Shown one piece after another: positions 1-5,021 of a stretch of 5,021 bases of DNA (its first letter is position 1; each line of letters opens with the position of its first letter). Origin of the DNA: an uncultured Treponema sp. (lineage in GTDB: Bacteria > Spirochaetota > Spirochaetia > Treponematales > Treponemataceae); contig CAKZZR010000216.1 of assembly GCA_937885475.1 (NCBI GenBank), forward strand, positions 1 to 5,021, given 5' to 3'. The notes under the pieces were generated by a model that was given only the letters and a program-made list of their open reading frames with translations, ran no database searches and was not told the DNA's origin. A program made the position numbers and the translations under genes.

Positions 1-1
1 C

Positions 2-2449
2 AATTATTTTAAGCTCATGGGCGACTACTATACCAATCTTGGCGTGATGGTGGGCGGCGAGGGCGTTTTTAAGCCGCCGAAGTATTTTTCAAACATCGAG
101 GTCAGCACGCGGCTGGGCTTTTCCAATACGGTGTTCAAGGACACATCCAGCGGCGACTATCTGCCGTATGCAAAATCAAACGGAAAGAAAATTCAGGATT
201 TCTCGGATTTTATGGGCTTCAGCATGCCGTTCCGCTACAGCGCGAATTTCAAGACCTCTCTGACCAGTCCGTTCTCGCTTTCTGTGTCGCTTCCGATTTA
301 TTCCGACCCGTTTTTTACCGATGACTTTGGAACGCGTGAGGAAACGATGGACTGGATAAGCTACCTCATCAATTCCTCCAACACGGACGACGAGGACGAG
401 ACGGTTACGGAGGTTTCCTCGTTCTCATGGACGCTCTCTGGCTCGTACACGGTTCCGCTTCCTGCGTTCATAAAGCCGTATGTTTCCACTCTGTCGTTCA
501 GCCTGAATTCGTCAATCGCATTCTCTTCGATGACGGTCGGAAGTGAGACGATTGACGGACGGACGGTGTATTACCTTGAGAATGACGACGTTGAGGAGAC
601 AGACCTTTCCTCGTGGCGGACGTACACGCCGGAGCGCAAATTCTACTATCCGTCGCAGATTACGCCGGCAACCATAAGCGGTACGCTGAGCGGAACGCTT
701 CTTGACCTTTCCACCACAAAAAAAAGCGCCGGCTCCAAAAAGAATCCTACCTACGAGGTTCCCATGATTGCGCCGGACGAATTCCTTACCGAGGCAGAAA
801 AGCAGAAGAAGGCAGAGGAACTGGCAAAAAAAGAGGATGAGGGCAGCGTGACGGAGGAAAAAAAGGCGGAAAAAGATACTGAGGAAAAGAGCGATGCATT
901 CAATGCCGCTCTTCTCCCTGTGTTTACGGGGGTGTCTGCATCTCAGACGACTATTTCAGGACTGAATTTTTCTATGAAATATTCGGTTAAGCCGTCGCTT
1001 ACGACGCAGATTGTGTATTCCTCGTCAAACTTGAAGCGGGCGGAGGATTTTGACTGGCAGGAAATGAAATCCACGATGTACACGTTCAAGCTGCCGGTTA
1101 CGTTGGACAATTCACTGAGCTATGCGGGAAACTTTTTTACGGTCAGCAATTCGTATACGTTCAATCCGGTGTGGCAGGAGCACCCGTATATTCACATAAA
1201 CGAGGACGGCGAGACCGCGTGGTATTCTGAGTCGGCGGCAACCTCGCTTAAAAAGACCGACTACGCCGCAGAAAAGCGCGACCTTACGAACACAAACACC
1301 GTGTCGCTCAAGCCGTTCGCCTACATTCCGGCTGTAAAGGACACGGGAATTACCTGGCGCTCAACGATACGGATGATTCGCACTGAATTTCTTGCGGACG
1401 AATACGACCCTGATAAGGACAATCCTGAATGGGATTATCACTGGGTTGACTGGGACGACGAGGAATCAATTACGACCAACGCGCTGGACTTTACCTTTGC
1501 CACGAATCAGCTTGACAACCTGTTCAGCCAGAGCATAACGCTTTCATCAACGCTCAAACCGCTTGCCGAAAGCTATTCAGGCACGCTCAAGCTGACCTTT
1601 CCGTATACGACGTATTCCATTGACTACGGCGTAAAAAAGTCCAGTACGGACGATGATGCGGAATGGGTGAAGCAGCCGCTCCGCCAGAGCCTTTCTGTTT
1701 CGGGCAAGGTGCTTGACAAGTCGATGACGCTTTCTGCAAGCTACAACTACAACATGGAGGACGAATACCATGACTCCTTCAAGCTGTCGTTCAGCTGGCT
1801 GGGGCTTACGGCGGCGTATCAGATGAGTTATACTTACGCCTACGACATGAATTACGACGAGAACGGAAAGCCGAGTGGCTGGAAGGCGCGGACGGAAAAG
1901 GAATTTCTGCCGTACAATTTTTCGCTTTCGTACAGTCCATCAAAGCTGAATCTGTATACGTGGAAGAACCGCGTACAGCTGGACGCGGGCGTGTCCACCA
2001 GCGTAGTTGCCGACCTCATACGAACCACCAGCAGCTATTTTACTTTCTCGCCGTCGCTTTCTCTTAAAATCAATGAATTCGTAACGATGTCGTTCTCGGC
2101 AACATCTAAGAATTCCGTCATCGCGCGCTACTTTGGGAACGAATACGACCTACCGGGCGAAACGGATATGCTGCAGGATTTGCTGAATTCGTTCCGCTTT
2201 GACGACGACACGCTGCGGGAAGCTTCCGGCTTTAAGCTGAAAAGCCTGAATTTTACGCTCACGCACGAGATGCACGACTGGGACTTCAACGCGAGCTTCA
2301 AGGTGGAGCCTCGCCTTATAACCGATAGCGACACCGGAAAAAAGAGCTATGACTTCAATCCGTACATCACCATCTCCATAACGTGGCGCCCGATGAGCGC
2401 CATGAAGACCGAAATAGTCGACAACTACGGTGAATGGCAGCTTAAGTAA
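2..2449 (+). CDS. lptD: LptD-like outer-membrane beta-barrel protein, C-terminal part (5' end outside window)
   Basis: The frame is open to the left edge: codons before the ATG at 17 read N-Y-F-K-L without a stop, so that ATG is probably internal and the true start lies upstream. About 815 residues are visible (numbered here from the Met at 17). Most of it consists of alternating polar/hydrophobic, Ser/Thr/Tyr/Phe-rich strands separated by acidic loops, as expected of a large outer-membrane barrel. A segment at residues 91-113 (LPIYSDPFF, then DDFGTREE and MDW) resembles the start of the barrel region in spirochaetal LptD/OstA-type proteins. The last clear amphipathic strand is at 780-792 and is followed by an 18-residue tail ending GEWQLK. 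LptD proteins insert lipopolysaccharide or related glycolipid into the outer leaflet with LptE and the Lpt bridge. A Lys/Glu-rich insert occupies 257-293. The family call comes from recalled family resemblance, not a search; another large spirochaetal barrel is the alternative. It probably forms an operon with the downstream gene. Confidence 0.7.
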   Translation, partial: NYFKLMGDYYTNLGVMVGGEGVFKPPKYFSNIEVSTRLGFSNTVFKDTSSGDYLPYAKSNGKKIQDFSDFMGFSMPFRYSANFKTSLTSPFSLSVSLPIYSDPFFTDDFGTREETMDWISYLINSSNTDDEDETVTEVSSFSWTLSGSYTVPLPAFIKPYVSTLSFSLNSSIAFSSMTVGSETIDGRTVYYLENDDVEETDLSSWRTYTPERKFYYPSQITPATISGTLSGTLLDLSTTKKSAGSKKNPTYEVPMIAPDEFLTEAEKQKKAEELAKKEDEGSVTEEKKAEKDTEEKSDAFNAALLPVFTGVSASQTTISGLNFSMKYSVKPSLTTQIVYSSSNLKRAEDFDWQEMKSTMYTFKLPVTLDNSLSYAGNFFTVSNSYTFNPVWQEHPYIHINEDGETAWYSESAATSLKKTDYAAEKRDLTNTNTVSLKPFAYIPAVKDTGITWRSTIRMIRTEFLADEYDPDKDNPEWDYHWVDWDDEESITTNALDFTFATNQLDNLFSQSITLSSTLKPLAESYSGTLKLTFPYTTYSIDYGVKKSSTDDDAEWVKQPLRQSLSVSGKVLDKSMTLSASYNYNMEDEYHDSFKLSFSWLGLTAAYQMSYTYAYDMNYDENGKPSGWKARTEKEFLPYNFSLSYSPSKLNLYTWKNRVQLDAGVSTSVVADLIRTTSSYFTFSPSLSLKINEFVTMSFSATSKNSVIARYFGNEYDLPGETDMLQDLLNSFRFDDDTLREASGFKLKSLNFTLTHEMHDWDFNASFKVEPRLITDSDTGKKSYDFNPYITISITWRPMSAMKTEIVDNYGEWQLK

Positions 2450-2453
2450 GGAG
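2448..2453 (+). promoter_or_regulatory. Shine-Dalgarno sequence overlapping the barrel gene's stop codon
   Basis: AAGGAG begins within the TAA stop of the barrel gene and is the best ribosome-binding site in the gap. It lies far (68 bases) from the ATG at 2522, so it cannot serve that gene directly. It is 12 bases before the ATG at 2466, which is longer than ideal, and 3 bases before an in-frame GTG at 2457, which is too short. Its position suggests that something starting shortly after the barrel gene is translated, but a chance match is possible. Confidence 0.4.
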
Positions 2454-2465
2454 TGGGTGCTTTGC

Positions 2466-2525
2466 ATGAGGTACTTTTTTGCCGTGTTGCTTTTTGCGCT
2501 TCTTGCCGATAAAATAGAAGAATGA
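2466..2525 (+). CDS. Possible 19-residue hydrophobic leader peptide overlapping the next gene (ATGA)
   Basis: A short ORF reads MRYFFAVLLFALLADKIEE and stops at TGA 2523-2525, so its stop overlaps the ATG (2522-2524) of the next gene. An AAGGAG lies 12 bases upstream. The peptide has a basic residue, a hydrophobic core of about 12 residues and a charged end, much like a signal-peptide n- and h-region. It resembles the start of the following protein (MNRKVFFAALMFFFAAF). It could be a translated leader that couples ribosomes from the barrel gene to the next gene, a vestigial duplicated signal-peptide segment, or a chance ORF. The next gene's own ribosome-binding site is weak, which favours coupling. 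No known family is recognised. Confidence 0.3.
   Translation: MRYFFAVLLFALLADKIEE
2487..2515 (+). promoter_or_regulatory. Weak candidate sigma-70-type promoter before the FN3/TPR gene
   Basis: TTGCTT (2487-2492) and TAAAAT (2510-2515) are separated by 17 bases. The -10 matches five of six consensus positions, while the -35 matches only its TTG. Transcription would begin at about the ATG at 2522, giving a nearly leaderless message. The region is T-rich because it may encode a hydrophobic peptide, so the match could be accidental. Read-through from the barrel gene is the simpler explanation. Confidence 0.15.
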
Positions 2526-3424
2526 ATAGGAAAGTTTTTTTTGCCGCCCTCATGTTTTTTTTCGCGGCTTTTTATATATCCGCAAAGGAGCGCCCGATTG
2601 TCTCTGAGCTGAGCGCCATTCCCGGCAAGGGAACGGTCATCAACGTCTCCTGGAAGCTCCCGGTAAAGCCTGAGCCAAGGGTAGAGCAGTATTCCGTGTA
2701 CCGCTCCTCAAGTCCCATCGGAACCTATTATGACATCTCCCGTGCAACTCTGATTGCAACCGTGGATTCTGCCACGGCGGGCTATGTAGACACCGTGCGG
2801 AACTACAACGACTATTATTACGCGGTCATCGCTGTTGTTGACGGCAAGAATTACGACATCATTCTGCCGTCCATCAATTCTACGGTGAACGGCGTGCATC
2901 TTAAGTTGCCGGAAAAAACTGAGAATTACACTTCAACTGCGTCCGCGCGCGAAAAACTCATCGGACCGGACGAGCTTCGTGACACGCCGCTTCCGTTCCT
3001 TAATTTTACCGATCGCGTGAACCGCCGCCCGCTTCCGCTCAGTCTTGATGTAAAGAACGTGGCAAAGTCTCTTTCGCGCGGCTTTAAGAAGCAGCCTCCC
3101 AAGCGCCTTGACGTGTATGTGTTTGAGGAGGATCTTATTTCTCCGGACGGCGGCGACGACTATCTTTTGTTTGACATTCTGAAGAATACCTTCATCCAGC
3201 GAAAATACGTGGACGCGTGCGTTCAGCTTGAGTCCCTGCTTGGTACGAACTGCTCAATCAGAGTGCGGAACCGTGCCACCTTCTATCTTGGTGAATCCCT
3301 GTATTACTGCCGAAAATACAGCGACGCGGTGCGCACCTTCCTTTTGATTTATGATGCGTACCCAGCGCTCTCAAAAAAGTGGATAGATTCTTCCCTTGAC
3401 CTGCTGAAGCTTGAGCTTGACTAG
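2522..3424 (+). CDS. Secreted protein with FN3-like domain and TPR-like C-terminus, function unknown
   Basis: This 300-residue protein starts with a classical signal peptide: Asn-Arg-Lys, a hydrophobic core at 5-19, and a likely cleavage after Ala21 (FYISA/KERP). No lipobox cysteine is present, so it is probably soluble or loosely attached in the periplasm. Residues about 24-125 look like a fibronectin type III fold, with VSWKLP, a YSVYRS strand and a DYYYAVIAVVDGK strand as landmarks. A proline- and basic-rich linker spans about 130-197. Residues about 212-298 form helix pairs of TPR character (LGESLYYCRKYSDAVRTF, then IYDAYP). ATG 2522 is the first start after the in-frame stop at 2510-2512. 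Its own ribosome-binding site is poor (AGAAGA), and it overlaps the small ORF's stop. It follows the barrel gene by 72 bases on the same strand, so co-transcription is likely. The FN3 and TPR modules suggest a protein-protein interaction or scaffolding role in the envelope. No specific function is assigned. Confidence 0.8.
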   Translation: MNRKVFFAALMFFFAAFYISAKERPIVSELSAIPGKGTVINVSWKLPVKPEPRVEQYSVYRSSSPIGTYYDISRATLIATVDSATAGYVDTVRNYNDYYYAVIAVVDGKNYDIILPSINSTVNGVHLKLPEKTENYTSTASAREKLIGPDELRDTPLPFLNFTDRVNRRPLPLSLDVKNVAKSLSRGFKKQPPKRLDVYVFEEDLISPDGGDDYLLFDILKNTFIQRKYVDACVQLESLLGTNCSIRVRNRATFYLGESLYYCRKYSDAVRTFLLIYDAYPALSKKWIDSSLDLLKLELD

Positions 3425-3428
3425 CAGG
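3400..3428. other. Inverted repeat spanning the end of the FN3/TPR gene
   Basis: CCTGCT (3400-3405) and AGCAGG (3423-3428) are exact inverted copies. Inside them AAGC (3407-3410) pairs with GCTT (3415-3418) around a TTGA loop, giving a two-part stem with an asymmetric internal loop. The structure covers the TAG stop and sits between the convergent genes. Neither side is followed directly by a T-run, so it is not a canonical intrinsic terminator. It could still help define the RNA 3' ends on one or both strands, or be a by-product of the coding sequence. Confidence 0.25.
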
Positions 3429-3453
3429 GGCTTCTAAAAAATCTTCTGTATAT

Positions 3454-5021
3454 TTAGTAAATTGAGCGTATCAGGTCGATGAATGAGGGAGTGCGGCGCA
3501 CGCCCAGATCCTCGGCGGTAAGACCGCTCCGTTTGTTAAGCGCCTCTCCGTTTGCCGTTGCTGCGGGCACCTGCGAAAGCGGCTCCGGTGCTGCTGTGTC
3601 GCCAGGTTCCCGCGCGTTCTGTTCCTCGCTCTGCGGCAGGGAGATGAGCACAAGCTCGTCGCCACGGTTTATGCGGTCATAGAAGCCCTTGTATTCAAGC
3701 ACTCCCTCGCTTACTTCCTCGCCTGCGAGCGTAACAGTGAACGTGCCAAGAACGTCTGACTCGCGGTAGGTTACGCCCGCGCCGCTGCTTGCGGTTGAAA
3801 TGGCGTTCTTCCTTACGATGTCAAAAACTGCGCCATTTCTGATGTTCTCTGAGCGTCCAATGTCGGCAAGCAGGATTTTTCCGTCCCGGTCTATGATGTT
3901 GGCACGCACGGTAAGCAGAGAAAGCACCTCGTCCCTGAACCGGCGGAATACCGAGGAGTAGCGGTAGTTTCCGGTGTTGTACAGGGAATTTTCCTTGATT
4001 TTTGTGCCGGTGCGGGCGGAATAGACTGAGTATTCCAATGTTATGTCGCGGCTTCCTTCGTCAACGCCCAAAATGACAAAATAGTCCATGCCCTGCGTGC
4101 GCGCCTTTTGGTACGCGTCGCCAAAACCTTTTATTTCCTGCACGGAAATACTAACCGCGCTTGCAGAGATTCCAGAGAACATTTCTGAGGCGAATTCCGC
4201 CGCAATGCGGTTGTTCTGCACGTGAATTTGATTCACGTCGGACGGAATGTAGTACAGCCCAAGATTCCAGCGGGTCTTGTCCAGATAGAAGGTCTGAACG
4301 CCCCATTTTTTTGCAAGGGAATCCTGCAGGAGGCTTTCAAATGCTTCTATGGTGTCGTTCATCGCGGTCTTTTCCGCGGATTTTTCGTTGTCTGCTTCCT
4401 CTCGGTTTTCCCGGATGAACAGAAGCTGGTCAAGATAGTTCTCGTGCAATCCGTTCATCTCAAGCATGGAGGCAAAATTCATGCGCGCCTCGCTGTTTGA
4501 CGGCTGAATTTTAAGAGCACGTTGGTATTCGTAGGTCGTGCCCATGCTGTCGTAGCGGCGGGTGTATTCCCGCGCATTCTGAATATGGTACTGCGCCCAT
4601 TCGCCGCGCCGCGCATCCTCAAGCGGAATCATGCGGTTAACCTCAAGCTCAAGGGCGGCTCGCATCACCTCGTCAATGGGATTTATGCCAAGTCCTGCGT
4701 TCCAAATCTCAATGGCTTCTTCGTTCTTTTTTTGTGCGGCAAGGGCGGCACCCTTAAGGTACCAGGCGATTGCGTTGCTTCTGTCGCGTCCGATGATGAA
4801 GTCGCAGAAATCTATGACATCGCCGAATTGTCCTTGCTCATAGCGGATTTTTGCCAGAAGCTCGTATGCCTTTTCGTTGTTGCCGTCAACCTCCACGGCA
4901 ACGCGGCAGTAATGCTCTGCTTTCTTGATGTCGCCCTGCATACAGTGAATGACCGCCGCAAGGTAATGCACCTCGGATTCGTCGGAGTAGAGCGAGAGCG
5001 CCTGATTGATGTAGCGGCGGG
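3454..5021 (-). CDS. TPR protein with CsgG/TolB-N/FlgT-like C-terminal region (N-terminus outside window)
   Basis: The gene reads leftwards to a TAA at 3454-3456 and is open at the right edge. The codon at 4969-4971 is GTG (Val) but is probably internal, because the frame continues upstream as RRYINQALSLYSDESE, which itself looks like a TPR helix. Numbering from that GTG, TPR units are visible at about 1-30, 33-64 and 67-98, with a more diverged pair at 125-185. A charged region (187-205) follows. Residues 253-353 resemble the alpha/beta fold of CsgG, TolB-N and FlgT-type periplasmic proteins, with GMDYFVILGV and SVYSARTG as landmarks. Residues 354-443 form a small beta domain (KILLADIGRSENIRNGAVFDI, shortened here as ILLADIG then NGAVFDI; and INRGDELVLI) like the SH3-like end of FlgT. 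A Glu/Pro/Ala-rich linker (446-480) and a short C-terminal segment FIDLIRSIY end the protein. An envelope-associated assembly or scaffold role is inferred. The signal sequence, if any, is off the window. Confidence 0.75.
   Translation of the reverse strand, partial: RRYINQALSLYSDESEVHYLAAVIHCMQGDIKKAEHYCRVAVEVDGNNEKAYELLAKIRYEQGQFGDVIDFCDFIIGRDRSNAIAWYLKGAALAAQKKNEEAIEIWNAGLGINPIDEVMRAALELEVNRMIPLEDARRGEWAQYHIQNAREYTRRYDSMGTTYEYQRALKIQPSNSEARMNFASMLEMNGLHENYLDQLLFIRENREEADNEKSAEKTAMNDTIEAFESLLQDSLAKKWGVQTFYLDKTRWNLGLYYIPSDVNQIHVQNNRIAAEFASEMFSGISASAVSISVQEIKGFGDAYQKARTQGMDYFVILGVDEGSRDITLEYSVYSARTGTKIKENSLYNTGNYRYSSVFRRFRDEVLSLLTVRANIIDRDGKILLADIGRSENIRNGAVFDIVRKNAISTASSGAGVTYRESDVLGTFTVTLAGEEVSEGVLEYKGFYDRINRGDELVLISLPQSEEQNAREPGDTAAPEPLSQVPAATANGEALNKRSGLTAEDLGVRRTPSFIDLIRSIY

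Noticed and set aside
17..19. ATG at 17 as the true start of the barrel gene
   Set aside because: The frame is open upstream to the edge, no ribosome-binding site precedes it, there is no signal peptide after it, and the sequence there already looks like barrel strands.
2150..2467. Minus-strand 105-residue ORF opposite the end of the barrel gene
   Set aside because: It is His/Arg/Val-rich with no recognisable domain and lies antisense to a well-supported coding sequence, so it is a shadow frame.
2462..2512. TTG-initiated 16-codon ORF well spaced from the AAGGAG
   Set aside because: It is in frame with the next gene but stops at 2510-2512, and its Cys-rich reading has no plausible character. 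The hydrophobic ORF at 2466 is the better candidate.
3471..3682. Short ORFs on both strands over the TPR gene's low-complexity tail
   Set aside because: Their Arg/Ser/Pro-rich composition comes from reading the biased linker in other frames.
4161..4500. Plus-strand ORFs of 85 and 92 residues opposite the TPR gene
   Set aside because: They overlap each other in different frames, show no domain character, and lie antisense to a clear TPR/alpha-beta protein.
4969..4971. GTG as the true start of the TPR gene
   Set aside because: The frame continues to the right edge with TPR-like residues, and no ribosome-binding site or signal peptide is found at this codon.
1..5021. CRISPR array, insertion sequence, tRNA or toxin-antitoxin system
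   Set aside because: I saw no spaced direct repeats, transposase motifs, cloverleaf-like sequence or paired small genes. The window is filled by three long envelope-type genes.

Overview
The window most likely comes from a Treponema-like spirochaete with a balanced GC content. This rests on three things: the architecture of the large outer-membrane barrel protein, its aromatic-alternating strands and C-terminal end, and two secreted proteins built from FN3-like and TPR modules of a kind common in spirochaetes. The genus is an inference from protein character; no rRNA or other taxonomic marker is present. Coding density is very high, and no stretch over 300 bases lacks a gene.

Left part (1-2449, + strand): the C-terminal part of a large outer-membrane beta-barrel protein, best read as an LptD (OstA/Imp)-like assembly protein. 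Its reading frame is open at the left edge, so its N-terminus (signal peptide and periplasmic jellyroll, if present) lies outside the window. Middle (2450-3424, + strand): a 72-base gap carrying a good ribosome-binding site and a possible 19-residue hydrophobic peptide. The stop codon of that peptide overlaps the start of the next gene in an ATGA arrangement. The next gene encodes a 300-residue secreted protein with a signal peptide, an FN3-like domain and a TPR-like helical C-terminus. Right part (3454-5021, - strand): a convergent gene for a TPR protein. Its N-terminus is cut by the right edge, and its C-terminal half looks like a CsgG/TolB-N/FlgT-type alpha/beta domain followed by a small beta domain and a low-complexity tail. 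Only 29 bases separate the two convergent stop codons.

Taken together this is a cell-envelope locus. The barrel and the FN3/TPR protein are probably co-transcribed, and the second could be a periplasmic partner of the barrel or an unrelated envelope scaffold. The TPR protein on the opposite strand is a separate transcription unit. I see no mobile element, CRISPR array, tRNA, rRNA or defence system. The most unusual points are the small overlapping ORF, an LptD-like barrel carrying a lysine/glutamate-rich insert in a lineage where LPS is often absent, and the TPR plus CsgG/FlgT-like domain combination.
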